From positions 40,438,828 through 40,502,827 of the forward strand of contig CM028378.1 in NCBI GenBank assembly GCA_013146195.2: a stretch of DNA of 64,000 nucleotides, given 5' to 3'. Under the pieces are notes generated by a model that searched no databases, was not told the DNA's origin, and worked only from the letters and a program-made list of their open reading frames with translations. The translations under genes and the position numbers were made by a program. The DNA is from Codonopsis lanceolata (Eukaryota; Streptophyta; Magnoliopsida; Asterales; Campanulaceae). Shown one piece after another: positions 34,601-47,900 of the stretch. The number at the start of each line of letters is the position of its first letter. The stretch's first letter is position 1.

Positions 34601-35049
34601 AGCACATTTGAGAGATGAAGAGTTTTAAAAAAGAGAGAATTAGAGAGAAGATGAGTAGGAAAAAATTGAGAAAGAGTAAGGATATTTATAAGTTAGTAAA
34701 ATAGGAAAAAAAAAACAAAAAAAATCATGAAAATCCACCCCAAACGGTCACAAGACCATTATAACTCCCCAAGATTATCTAGGCCATCCTAAATCGATAT
34801 GGGTCGTTCATTCTAAATATGGCAGTGTTTTTCAAAATTTACTGTTGGAACCATGAACCCTCGGTTCACGGTTCTTTCATATGGTTCCAAAGTCCAAACC
34901 GCTGGTTTAGGCGAACCTTAACTGAACCAATGAACCACCGATTTCGGTTCGGCCGAAGATCCGGTTCTGCAAGGTTCGATTCTTGGCCGGTTTCAGAACT
35001 GTTTGGTTCACGGTTCGAACTGTGAACCGCGAACTAGAAGGGCATGTTT
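31621..35049 (-). mobile_element. Decayed hAT transposon
   Basis: The ends are unusually rich in ggttcggaacc-type motifs (31630-31710 and 34850-35040), the subterminal style of many plant hAT elements. They are flanked by imperfect 8-bp repeats CAATGCAT (31613-31620) and AAGTGCAT (35050-35057), 6 of 8 matching. The interior holds the remains of a hAT transposase on the minus strand. Exact ends are inferred from this imperfect pair. Confidence 0.65.
32080..34222 (-). pseudogene. hAT transposase remnant
   Basis: Reading the minus strand through many stops and shifts gives a ladder of hAT landmarks. There is a basic N-terminus near 34200, a BED-type zinc-finger remnant near 33900-33790 (TCIIATSHSALK, then RTSIPTRSKWKK in shifted frame), and ICVDIWSDI near 33470. 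HVICICHILNLCV follows near 33180, and a degraded C-terminal dimerisation region near 32200-32100 (SACQTVF in shifted frame). No frame is longer than about 60 codons. The product of the intact family is a zinc-finger cut-and-paste transposase. Confidence 0.75.
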
Positions 35050-35057
35050 AAGTGCAT

Positions 35058-35700
35058 CACGCTCATTTTGTGCATATGCAACACATTCAGTTGGGATGCA
35101 TGATTTTAAATTTTTAATGAATGCTTATGTGCATCATGATGCACAAATCATGAATCGTGATGCACACAATCATGAATCAAAAAATCCGATTTCATAACGA
35201 TGTATCGGGACTCTAAAATTGATGCATCACAATTCAAATTGATGCATCGCAATTAAAATTCGATTGCATCATTATGCAAACGAGTTTCGACTACATCTCT
35301 TTCGTCTTCTTCTTCCTCCTCCTTTGTTCCTTCCGAAAAATCCTCCAACTTAACCCATGTCCATTTTAATATCGTACTTTACGATTAGAAAAAAATATTT
35401 TTCTTTTCGGGGGCGTTGCCCTCGAAACACGAAGGGGCGCCCCCTCAACCTGGCCTAGTCGGTCCATCCCTGTTTTGTTAACGCAAGAATTGTGATTTTC
35501 GAACAATTTAAGAAGAGTACGTTAGAGTTATGGAATGAATGTTTGTCAGAGCTGTAGAAGAAGACAATCTGAACATTTTAGGAATAATATTTAGAAATTA
35601 GACATTACCAATTGAGAAAAATTTCACGGGATTTAAGCGGTTAAAAAATTGTTGGGAAAAGGGACCGAATGGTAATTTTCTCAAAAAGGAAAGAAGGGAG
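35058..35700. other. Intergenic DNA upstream of NHP2
   Basis: Contains gatgcatc-rich text and a 16-bp perfect palindrome GTGCATCATGATGCAC at 35129-35144. No gene or defensible element end is seen. 35480-35640 is ordinary AT-rich sequence. Confidence 0.35.
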
Positions 35701-35710
35701 AGAACAGAAA

Positions 35711-35849
35711 TGGGCCGTAGCAAAGGCAGACAGGAAGGGAAGTAAAAGGCCCACTAAATGAGACATCGGCACGTGAGAAGCAAACGATACCCGCGCGCTC
35801 TAGTCTAGGCTCTCATCCTCATAGCCCCCCATAAAGTCTTAAACCCTAA
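35711..35849 (+). promoter_or_regulatory. NHP2 promoter with site II elements and telo box
   Basis: TGGGCC at 35711-35716 and its complement GGCCCA at 35748-35753 are site II motifs bound by TCP factors. AAACCCTAA at 35841-35849 is a telo box. This pairing is characteristic of plant ribosomal-protein and ribosome-biogenesis genes, and lies 95 to 233 bp before the NHP2 start codon. Confidence 0.7.
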
Positions 35850-35943
35850 CAATCGTCTCTACAAACGCCAAACCCCTATTGTTGTCTCTATTATCGCATA
35901 AAGCCCTAATCCTAACTCTGCGTTTTTCCAGAGCGAGAGAAAA

Positions 35944-37798
35944 ATGGGGAGCGACAATGAAGCAGAGAAGTCGGCGATGAAGGAGAAGAAGAAGATTCAA
36001 GCACTGGCCCCCATCGCCAAACCCCTCGCCGGCAAGAAGCTCTGCAAGCGTACCCTCAAACTCGTCCGCCGAGGTCTCTTCTTTCTCTCTCGTGTCTCTC
36101 TGTGTAATTATCTACGTTCTGAAAAAAATCTGAAATTTTGTTGGGTTTGTTTCTTATCAGCTGCTGAACACAAATGCCTTAAGAGAGGAGTTAAGGAGGT
36201 GGTAAAAAGCATCAGACGTGGCAACAAAGGGTCAGTCAGTCGGTTATTTTTCAATGATTTGTAATTGCTGATGCTTAGCTTGTTCATTTCTGTATGTTAT
36301 GTTCAATTTTCATTCAACTAATGTTCAGTAGATTAAGGAAAAATAAATTTCACGGTTGGGCATTTTCTGGATGACTGAATCGGTTGTTAGATGCTAATTT
36401 ATTATGCATCTCTTTGGTAAAAGTTTCTGTTTTCAATGTATACAACTAAGAATGGTTATTGCTTTCTTTGATTTTCATGGTTCTCAATGTATACAACTAG
36501 GAATGATTATTGCTTCTTTGATTTTCATGGTTTTGATTAGAAGAGTTAGTGCCAAAACTGTTACACTTATGGTCAATTGCTTACTGGACGGTTGAGTAGG
36601 CTGGAACCATTCTGTCATGTCACATGTTTGTCATGGTTACTTAAGGGTAGACTAAGGTTTAACTTATGCTCTCGTGATGTTTGGGAGCATGGATCTGTCT
36701 AGGTGCTAGGAAGAGTTGGATATTAGTAAACCACTAAAACCTGGTGTTTATTGTGTGAAGAATATTACATTGTGGTGAAAATGTGTGTCTCCTCCCAATT
36801 GTGTGGAACAAATCTTCTTGTCTTTCTACATTTGTGGTAATTTATCTTGTAAGAGAGTCATACTTTGGGAGAGATGGCAAGAGCACTAACCTTGTGGTTC
36901 TTGGTTCCAATCCCTATATCAACAAAGGGTCACACTTACCTATCAAAAAAAAGAGTCGTACTTGTTTATTCCATTTTCTACTATGGTACTCTTACTCTAT
37001 ATTTAATGTCTTGCTTAACAAATGTATTTGTATTAACAACTTGATTACTACCTGTGCTGTGTTTGATTTCGTTTTTTTTCCCAGTGAAGTAGTGTAGGTT
37101 GTTTATTGTTTGTATGTTGATATGCATGTGACAATCAAATTTCCCCGTGAAGTAGGCATATTCTAATGAATTTCAAGTTTTCATGTGAGGATATCGTTTT
37201 TGGTGGATGCAGAGTATGCATTATAGCTGGGAACATATCTCCAATTGATGTGATAACCCATGTTCCGATCTTGTGTGAAGAGGCTGAAATTCCCTACATA
37301 TACGTTTCTTCAAAAGAAGTAAGTTGGATTTTCCCTGTCCTGCCAGATACTGTTGTGCACTACTTTTCTCTATGCCGGACAATAGTTCTTTATCCACCTT
37401 TATTTGTTCTTTCTGCTTTTTCTAACGTTCACTGAAGTAATATATTCTGCTGCACTCCTTAACCTACTGATTCTGCTGTCATTTTAGTTGCTCTCATTTC
37501 TGTTGATGATTTTATGAGATATTCAGGCTTCACATTAAAGGATGTTTTTCCTTGGCTTCTGCGTACAAGCATGGCCATTCAATTAATGATATTTGCATGA
37601 CAAATCTCCCGTTCCAGCTATTCCCAGCAAGCCTTATAAACTTATATATAACCTCACAATTTTAAAAGCATACCATTTAATATAGATCCTGGGCATGCAT
37701 GCATTTGTGCAGCTATGGATTCCCAGCAAGGCTTGTAGGGCCTACCAGTATAAACTTATATATAACCTCACAATTTTAAAAGCATATCCATTTATTTG

Positions 37799-37854
<56 letters not shown>

Positions 37855-38753
37855 CGTAATAGATGAATATTTTTGAATAATAGAAAAAGTGTGTTGAAGA
37901 AATAAATAATTATAGTATATAATTATAGACATGGAGTACAAATTAGTTATGGAACATTATGGGTTAGGAGCAATTGGTCAAAATGTTGAAAAGATAGAAA
38001 TTAGTAAAGAGCTCTAAAAACAGAGAAAGAAAATTGTGAAATTGATGGAGTGAGTAAAAATCAGTTAAGAAATGTATGGTTTTTGTTTTATTGGAATAAA
38101 ATGAAGATAAATGGTAGCTTCTAATGGTTCAACACACTTGCTATGTATCTGATTATGGAGTTCCATATACAGATGCATGTGTGACTCTGAATTGCTCCAT
38201 CGTCGGTGACATCATGATGGTGGTAAATGTAATGTCTACAACAAATGATTATGTGGCATAATGAATGGTGGTAGTGTTAACACTTGGCGTGGTGTAATGA
38301 AGTGCCAAAATAGTGTCAGTGGTTAATATATGAGGAAGGTTTTTGATCCCAAGGGGGGGTGGGTTGGGAGAGATGGCAAAGCAAAAGACTACTGACCTTG
38401 ATGTCCTTGATTCCAATTCTCATACCAATAAGAGACACATTTATCAATCAAAAATATATATGAGGAAGGTTTCCAAGTCCTAGAGGAATTTTTTTGTCGT
38501 TGTTTACAATGTTCCAAGTGCCTTGCAAGTATAATGTGAACGTGTGTATTTATGACAACTGTCTAAAAAGGTGATAAAATGGTGATTTCAGGATCTTGCA
38601 AATGCAGGGGCGACCAAGAGGCCTACATGTTGTGTACTGGTGCTCACCAAGCCAGCCAAGGGGGAACTTGCACAAGAAGAGCAGGAGAAGTTGAAAGCTG
38701 ATTATGATCAAGTGGTCTCAGATGTGTCTGAACTAGCGTCCTCCATGTTTTAA
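35944..38753 (+). CDS. NHP2: NHP2-like H/ACA ribonucleoprotein subunit 2, 4 exons
   Basis: NHP2 belongs to the L7Ae/eL8 kink-turn RNA-binding family and is one of four core proteins of H/ACA snoRNPs, which guide pseudouridylation of rRNA in the nucleolus. Exons: 35944-36073, 36161-36230, 37213-37318, 38592-38753, all GT-AG. The joined frame is 155 codons. The basic N-terminus begins MGSDNEAEKSAMKEKKKIQ. The L7Ae core follows: LKRGVKEVVKSIRRGNKG across exons 2-3, VCIIAGNISPIDVITHVPIL, PYIYVSSKE, then GATKRPTCCVLVLTK in exon 4. The C-terminal tail (ELASSMF) is acidic. Length and motifs match plant NHP2. Introns 2 and 3 each hold a SINE-like insertion. The gene ends 194 bp from the TTM stop on the other strand. 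Confidence 0.93.
36862..36953 (+). mobile_element. SINE in NHP2 intron 2
   Basis: gggagagatggcaagagcac resembles a Pol III A-box region and GGTTCCAATCC (36903-36913) a B box; the tail ends cttacctatcaaaaaaaa. Two relatives lie at 38346 and 50326. Confidence 0.7.
37800..37853. repeat. (AT)n microsatellite in NHP2 intron 3
   Basis: About 54 bp of pure AT dinucleotides. Just upstream, cttatatataacctcacaat occurs twice (about 37640 and 37754). Confidence 0.9.
38346..38455 (+). mobile_element. SINE in NHP2 intron 3
   Basis: gggagagatggcaaagcaaa (A-box side), ttgattccaattc (B-box side, degraded) and the tail atttatcaatcaaaaa; same family as 36862-36953 and 50326-50440. Confidence 0.65.
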
Positions 38754-38947
38754 ACTACATAAAACTGCGTTGAAGTCTGTACTTTTTTTTAACTAAGATA
38801 TGTACACCCTATTGCTTATATGCCAAGTTGTGCTTTATTAATGTTTGAAGCTTATAACCCTCATGTCCTTGTGATAAAACAAGACTAGATCAGAGTCGAA
38901 AGTTGTCACACATTTATTCAGTATACTGTGAACTTCAAGAAAAGGAA
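38754..38947. other. Convergent 3' ends of NHP2 and TTM
   Basis: Only 194 bp separate the two stop codons, so the 3' UTRs of the convergent genes probably overlap or abut. Confidence 0.7.
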
Positions 38948-41900
38948 CTATTTTTGGGACGAGAGAGCCCTGCACAGTAAGAAGCCTAGGCCACCAATTG
39001 CTAAAGTTAGAATAGTAGGGATGCCAATGTTTTGCACGTCTGCCAACATTCTGCCTCCCCCATCTGCACTGGCTTGCTGAGATCTCTCTCCAAGGTGCTC
39101 ATGAACCATATTACTTATGGTGTCCAATTGATGCAAGATCTGACGTTGTCCCCTTGCCATCAGCAGAATCTGTTTACAAGAATGGTTTGAGCACTCACAA
39201 CTATGACTAAATACCAAATGCTAAATATTACAATTCACACTGGGTATTTCAGCGAGGGGGAACAAATGGCAGAAGGATACATTTCTACTTTGTTGGAAAT
39301 TTCCAAATTCAGTGGGGGGAACCTTTTCCTTATATAGTGTGCATTTCTGAATAAGTTTTGGTTATGTATATTCCATATGGTCATGTTAGAATTTAGATTA
39401 ACTGTAATGCATGGTTGGGTAGATATCAGTAAAAATAAAATTCACACGGAATTGTGTCATTTTTCCAACAGTTTTTCCTTCCTAAAAATGAAAGGGACAA
39501 AAGAAGACTCGTGTGTACCTCCTCCAGTAGTGGAGATTCTCTTGCCAACTGGGAAGAAGACGAGGAATTGGTTAGCAGCGATCCAGTTAGTGAACCATTT
39601 CCTAGGCCTGCCATGAACTGTGAAGTGGGTGCAGTGCCATTGCAGGCTTCAGCTTGGACAACCAAATTCTGTTGGCTAGCCGAGGCCTTCCTGACAGAGA
39701 ATTTTGAATTTAGCTCTTCAATACGAGATGTAAAATCATCCATTCTCTCGTTTAAAGTAGAAATTTGTTCTGATAGTTGAGTGATGACTCCCTACAAAAC
39801 AATATAAAGGGCAAGTTAGCACATCTGAAAAATGCAAATATCATGATTTGGTATGTGAGCTAATGCCAAATCAATAATAAGAATAAAGTATTATAATCAC
39901 CTGGTTGGCAAGTGCTGCCGGTGAATCAGGAGTTCTTCCATCAAATCTTCTATTATTAACAGCAAGTTTTGTCAGCTTGGACATGTTCTTGTCACGCTGC
40001 ATTGAAGCAGGGTGTGACATACTGCTGCCATTCACCAAAATAAATCAGTTGACAATCATCGAATAGAAATTCAACATAACACACCTAAGTGAACAACCTA
40101 ATATGTAGATAGATACTCCCTCCGGCCCAAAAAAAAATAGTGTCACTTCCTTATTGGAAGATCAACCTAATATCAAACCACTATTTAGCATACATTTATT
40201 ATGTCTTAGATAATGAAATTTTAATCATTGATGCAATATTAAGAATATATTTTTCAAATTTCCAAAGGATAAGACAAATTTTATTAATCTTTGGTTAAGA
40301 TTAGATCAAGTTGGCCAAAAAAAGAAGTGAAAGTAGGACTAATTATTTGGGATGGAGGGAGCAGTTATTATGAGACCCTGTACAACAAGGATTCTTTGGG
40401 ATTATTTTTGGGATTCTTTAAAACAACAAAGGATCCAATATGATGCTTAATAAGCAAAAACTGTATTCAGGAGCTAAACAATCTCCCATGCTTAACAGTT
40501 TAAAATCAGCCAAAACGACGCCGTTTAACACAAAAGAGACAAAACAGCTGAGTTTTCAACATGGAAGGGCCGACAGCCTCTTGCGCCACCTGCTGCCTTC
40601 TGATCAGCTCCTTTCCATGTGTCAGCGCTTCAGTGTACCGATATTTCTTTTCCTCCATTGCTGTTCTCAACCAATTTTCAGCCATAAAATTTATTTTTTT
40701 AATTATTTTTTTGTTGACTTAAAGTGCACATTTTTACCTATAAATAGAGACTTGGTTTGTTTCATTTGGATATCATAAAAAATTTCTATAATTTTTTCAA
40801 GTTTCTAGCCAAAATTATTGTAATATTATTTATTTATTACTAATTTTGAAAATATTTAATTAAACAATAATATTATTTGAAATATATTAATTTAAGAAAT
40901 ATTTTTAAAAATTGTATAAACAAAATTATTGGTTGATATAAGTAAGATATAAAAATATTAAATTAATGAAGATAAAGATGATGGGGTATGTAAAAGTGTT
41001 GAAGTTTGTGAATTGTTGGAAGGGTATTTTTGTTGGGAAGCTTAAGTGGGGAGCTTAATGACATTTTTGTAATAAAATGGAAAAAAATGGAGCTCAAGCT
41101 CCAAATTAGGAACCATTGTTGCACATGCTCTGAAACAGTCCAGTCTGTGGTCTCCAAAGAAATATTTAAATTAGAATTACCGGCTAAGGTATTTGTTCCT
41201 CCTGTCTGCAGAGGCTCGAGATAAAGCTTCCTTGGGGCTTGAAACCAACTCGTCATCTAAGCTGAGTTTTGTTTTCAGATCATCCGGCAATGTCTGTCGA
41301 TTGATTTGATCAGGACTACACTACACAATGAAAAAAACTGCACATTCAATCAAAAGTAACATACCATAACATCATTCACAAGCTTCTCCAGCTGAATTTG
41401 TTCTATGTAAGTGCGAGCGATATATGAACCATCCAAGTCCAGCTGCTCTGCGATATATTTAACGAACAAACGGTCTCTTCCTTGCACCTTTGTAACAATA
41501 TCAGCAAAATCTAAGAATGATTTGCTTGTAGATTTTTCGAAATGCTAACATGACAAATACTGAAAAGACAGTAAAATAAGAAAAACAGATAATTCCTCAA
41601 AACGTTAACAATTAAGATCCTTCTCACCTGAAATTTACTCTAACCAAAAAGAGAATTCAGCTCAATAAAAATGGTCAGTTCAAACAATTAATGTTTATAT
41701 ACAATACCTGCACATACTTGCGATTAAGTTGCTCTAACCAATCAGTTTTCACGCACACCCTGTCATCGGAGAAAGCATGGCTACTTCTCTTCAGGATGCT
41801 GGCAATTGTGTATCCTAAAGCCATCAGCCCGCCAAGAAGACGAACACTAACTTCAAAAGTAATTCTTGGTGATATGATAAATGGACTATCCGTAACCCAC

Positions 41901-44900
41901 TCCTGGAAGAATTAAATAAAAAAATGTTAGTATTTAAAGGTTTTACAACACTTGATAATTTCCGTGTTTCTAACAAACTCAGGAACATGATAAAAGCACC
42001 CCTTTTGTAAGTAAACCACAGAAAATGATTGCTCTAATCATCTATCAAAAAGACTATATGTAATGCAATTTGATGTCCTAGATGCATCCGGAACTAAGGT
42101 GAGCCTTGGCAAAGCAGTAAGGTTGCTCCATTCTGACATCGAGGACACTGCACTGAACTATAGAAACAGCCACTCTGCAAGAGGTAAAGGTTGTGAACAG
42201 TACTCTTCATCCATACCCCTCAGTGGTGGAAACCTCATGCACCCGGCCACCAGTTTAGATTACATTAGAAACTTGCGTTCACTCTTGTTGTGACTCTCCA
42301 AAATGCTAGACCCTACATATCCTTATTGCGAGTATCTCCAAATTACAAAGCAGAAGTCCCAAGTAGATAAATCCGGAAGCTTTTCCTTGTTGCTAGAGTT
42401 TTGTCATCGTAAACGACGATTTTTTTTTAAAATCCTATGGAAAGGCATTTCCAGAGGCATATGCTGCATATTAACAATTTTAAGATACAAAAGGTAAACT
42501 CAATAGGCATTAAAATGACATCTATCAAAGCTTACTCTTAACTCCTACGATGCACGCTGCACATTTAAGCATCTGTTTAAAAATTGCTTTTTATTGGATA
42601 CCCTCCAACCTATTGATGAACATTTTAAAACAGGGAAAATAGACTTGGCAAAATTAATTTTTGTCACATAGAAGTAGCAAATTCCACAAGATTAAGAAAG
42701 CAAACTCAAATTCCACAAGATCTGTTTAAGATACCCTCCAAAAGAACATTTTAAAACAGGGAAAATAGACTTGGCAAAATTAATTTTTGTCACATAGAAG
42801 TAGCAAATTCCACAAGATTAAGAAAGCAAACTCAATGAACTTAACGAGAGGCAGACTGATGGTTCCTCTCTATTGTAAAAGAGAGGTTGATGCAAATAAA
42901 TGCGTAGAAGCTCGCTAAGTGACTTAAGGTTGTATCAAATCAAAAAACCAGGATGCCAAAGTGCTTAATACTCCCTCCATCCCAAAAATAATAGTCCCTC
43001 TTTCCTCTTTGGTCTGTTTCATATAAATAGTCTCATTTCTATAAAAGGAGAAAGTTTTAGTGTAATTTTTTGAAGGTACAAGTAAGTAAAGCTACAATCA
43101 TAAGAAGTTTGACTTGTCAAATGGGACTTTTGATTTGGGATGGAGGGAATATAAAGTAGTTGGCCCATTCTGAAATCACTTAAGTCATTTAGAGAATTTG
43201 ATTTCAAATGTGGAGTAATAAGTCATAAATAGAGTACAAGTCAACTAAAGCAAAATAGCAAACATCATATCAAAGATCAGGTTTAGCAAGATTTTGGGTT
43301 CAAGTCATAAGTCATAAGTAATAAGTCATAAGTAATAAGTAATAAGTTATCAGTCATAAGTAATAAGTCATCAGCACATATCAATAAGCTAAATCAAACG
43401 GGCCCTTAGTTAGTAAGTTTTGTAAGCTTAGTTGAGTCCTTGTGTCTCTACATGCATGATAAGACGAACAATAATGCTGAGGGCTGATATCTACACTCAT
43501 ACAATAGTTATACATACATATATTAGGGCCAATTTCTTAACTGCACAAGACTGGTTTGCAATTTACTTGGTTGAGCAGTTGACTAATGAAAATGAAATGC
43601 TTCGTCAGGATGTATTTTAAGTACAAAAATGAGAATTAGGTTCATACCTCAAACATAAGATTGTATTTTCCATCCCTGTTCCTCATCCTCAGATATGACT
43701 GACAAGCTTCAGGATCTTCACCGGGTGGAAGAAGATATATATCATAAGTTTCCTCCGTAGTCTCTTTGTGATCTTCTGAAAGAACAGCCCTAATTTGATC
43801 TGCAGTCACCGCCCTTGTTGACTACAGTAATGAAAAGCACTTGCTCAGTGCTAGAGGTAGAAGACAAGAAAGTCGGGCTAAGAACCTACAAACCTACTTT
43901 ATGATGCTTGTCCATTTACAGGTAGATTTCAGACAGAAACTGAAAGTTAACCTTCAAAATATAAGTTGGATTCTGGAATCCGGAGAAAGGATTAAACTTG
44001 TTGATAATTTTTATATGTGCTGTTTGTAGATCTGGCTCGATAAAAGCCTTGTACATTGGATATACCTGGGTGCAAAAACGTTATTAGAACAACTAGAAAG
44101 TTGTAAATGCTCAACAAAGATGTAGCAACTAATAGACAAAAACTTGAATCAATTAAATATTATTCTCTTTAAAGCATGATCTAAGACAATGGGAGTGAGA
44201 AAACCGTTTCAGAGATTTGGTGGATTATTTCTTCAGGCTCTTGTCCAGCACGCTGAATGTCCCTCAGAACCCGCTTAACGAGGTCAAAGTGGACTCCACC
44301 AGTAACAGAAACACGAAGATCTAGTAAAGGTCGTAACTTTTGACTGAGGGCATATATGCCCTCAATAATCACAATGCGAGAGCTAGGGGCTTCTATTGTC
44401 CTGTTAAAATAGTCAATAGAGTAATATTTCTTAATGAGGCTAAAAAACTGGAATCTAATTGAAGATTACCTAGATAAGCGTAACAAAAGCATTTAGTTCA
44501 TTGGTTGACAGCATCAAGATATTAGAGTTAGAAATGGAAAGCACAAAACGCATCATAAATGATCTATTAATCTATAAAACATAAGAAATTAAATTATAGG
44601 AAATAAATGAAAACTACGAAAAGTGCAACTTATTTCACTGAAAACAGTACAAGTAAGAGTGTTATTTCTCAAAATGGGTAAAAGAAGGAAATGGATTGGC
44701 TCGTGCATGGAAATCAACATGCTTACAGTTACTCTTGATCAAGAGGAGCACAAGGCAAACGTGGAAACAAACCCCTACGGAAGCACATAGATGGACATAT
44801 TTACTACAAAGGCATGGGAATACAAAGATAGTTACATATAACAGCTACAGAAAAATGTTTCATAACTCTTGTTCAAGCTAAAGACTAATTGTCAGAGATA

Positions 44901-47900
44901 CAAACAAGTTAATAATAAACCCATCTATAATAAAACACTATCCTAAAGCAGTCAAATTTCAAGCAAGCTTATGTTACGTATTTTAATCATCAACAAAGGC
45001 CGGGAAAAAAAAATTTAAAAATCTGGGAAAATACTCTCATCTTTTTGCAATGTGATTCGTCAGATTTTTCCCTTGTGCTCACCAGAAAAGGTTGAGCCAA
45101 TGAAATTGTAACCCCATCCCACACACCCTGCCTCGGGCACCCTCGAAGGTAGACAAAATATAATAAGAATAATAATCGCAACGAGGGGGGATAGATGGAG
45201 CCAGACGAAAACAAGATATTAATATGATGAGCAAATGTCTGAGCCTTAAAGAATGGAAGGAGATTCCTAACCTGTAACCTATACGGGAGCTAGACTTAAA
45301 ATCATAAATGGGAACTTCAACAGCCCTCCCTTCTTTTAGACCATGTATGTTCTCAAGCAGTGTGTCGTAATCTGTCAATCTTGGATCTGTTTCACAATAT
45401 TGCCAGCCATCAGAGTTCCGTCAATGAACCTTTATAATGAATCATAGTACTTGTTTTCCTAAATGACAATGTTAGGAGAAAAAGGCAATAGAATAGCATC
45501 TGAACAGATAGCAATCTTATTATACCTATCCAGTATCCATGCCAATCTATAACTCTATTTTTTATTTTTATATTTAACAGAAAAAGAAGATTATATTAGA
45601 CATGAAGTCAAATCGGAGACAGAGAGGAAAAGAAGACTATATTACTGTAATGTATATATGCAAGAACAATGAAGTCAACAATACATATTTCATCCATGCC
45701 GATGCTAATGTAGAGTTCATCACTCCAAATGTGTATAAGACAATAAATTCGTTTGAAATTTCTAGCTATACAGGGATAAACAGAGTATACCTCGAGCTGA
45801 ATTTAAAATAATAAATGGCTAGAAAATGACACTGGTGACAGGATGCCCAATATTCCATAATTCCATCTACATCAGACAGCAGGCTTTGCCAAACCCTACT
45901 ACCATTATGGCTGTGAGCAAAAACTCAAATATATTCAATTTCTCTTTTCATTCTAACATTATTGTGCCTGTTAAAACGGCCTCTCCAAATAAGGAGCAGG
46001 TCAGCATTGGGTATCTCAGAAGTCAGCAGAAATTTACATGAAAGTAGGAAAGGCAAGAGTTGACTACAAGCAAAGTGCCCCACCATTGCATATCTATCCT
46101 TTATGCATATAGTGATAGAAACGAGGATATGAATCCAGCAGAAGTGAAGGGGTTGGTGGGTAGCATAAGTTGGATATTGCAAAATTTGTATCAACCCTTT
46201 CGATGTAAACTAAATGGAGATACAGTGATCAAAGTGACCCTATGATCGTCTTCTTCCCAATCCACAAAAGTAAAGGAATCCTAAGAACAAGTCTATGTAG
46301 GAGAGGAAGCTAGAAATGGGGCATCGTGAAAGACGAATGAAGAGAAAGGCCCTCCAAACTGGAAAAAAAACAAGCTGTCCCCGACTATCATCTCAACAGA
46401 CTGCGAAAATGTGCCAGAACTTGCAGCAATTGACTTCTATAGGTTCAAATGATAAGAAATATATGGTCTATGCATTCATCAAACTATGCCCTGAATTTTC
46501 TCCTGATCACTGTAGACATTGGGGTTCCAAAAGAAATGAGTATGTGATATCCTCCATTTCAGTGCTAAAGAGTTCTTGGCAACCAAGTTATTGAAGCTGA
46601 ATCCCCACAACCTAAGGCTACAGAACGTATCTCAATTACTACACGAGTGCCAGAATGTATTAAGGATCTCTTCCGTTGTTGGTCTTTGCACAAAAGGAAA
46701 CGTAGAGATTTTATTTGGCAGACTATTCCCTTGGGAGTGTGCTGGGTGATTTGGAAAGAGAGGAATAGGAGAGCATTTGATAACGAGGAAAGGTCTTTGC
46801 CATTGCTGAAGAATGATCTTCTTCAGCTGCTGTTTTTTTGATGCAGTGACGGTGTTAGGTCTGAGGTCAACTCTTATGCTGACTTTGTAGCGAACTTTTG
46901 TAATTTGTAATTATTGGAGTAATCCTCCAATGTATATAGGTTGAGGCTCCTTCTTTGCCGCTTTTGTTATTAAAATATACTTTATTTATCAAAAAAAAAT
47001 TTACTACGCAAGTGCTTTCACAACCCACTCTAACCAAATGAAGTTTCCCAAATTTCCTTTGGTTAAACAATGCCAACAGTAATCTCAAATGGAAAAATAT
47101 AGTAAAAGAGAAGACTAGAATGAACCTATAGATCTTTTTCTCCCTCGCAAGGCACAACTGATCCAATGTGGGAAATCATACTCTCATGTTCCTTGACTTG
47201 CATTTTAAAGTTTCTGTGTCCGACACGACATGTCCATGTCAATATTGCACTCATGTCCACGTCCACAAATCATAGAGTGCTCACTAGATTACTTAATTGC
47301 CAAAAATTAACCCTGAGATAACAACTAAAAGAACCCATGACTGCTCCTAAGAGTGCGTGAATCTAAATACTACTCCCTCCGTCCTAAAATTAATAGTCTC
47401 ACTATTTGTTGGTCAACTTTCTTATATTTTGACCAAAGATTTATAGAAAAATACTTTTTCTTATGAAATTCTAAAACTTGTTATTATTAATTTTCTTAAT
47501 CTTCTTTCATTGAATGAAATTTTATACCTTAAACATAATAAATATATGTTGCATAGTAATTTGATATTGTCCTAGGTTGACTTTCCAATAAGGGAAAGGA
47601 TTATTCTTTTGGGCCAAAGGGAGTACAATTTTGGGCCGAGTTCAAATGTTCTTTAGAATTTTCTTGTTTAATTCTCCCAAACACATAATGATCATATCTC
47701 ATAGGAAGGTTCTAAAGAACCACAAATTAAATGACTTTCGGTATGACACTTAAAGCAAAAGATCCATTCTTTGTTTTTTTACTCAAAGAGTAGCATGACT
47801 CTTGATTATATGATTCTACTTCGAACAGGACTGGAAAACAAGAGGAGCGTGACTCTTGATCTTTGGTATGACACTTAAACGAAGAAGAAATAACAGCAGT

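Noticed and set aside
45602..46594. Several 60-90-codon frames inside TTM intron 1
   Set aside because: They lie in an intron with normal flanking junctions and show no family resemblance; only the LINE tails at 46600-46990 and 47890-48183 are recognisable.
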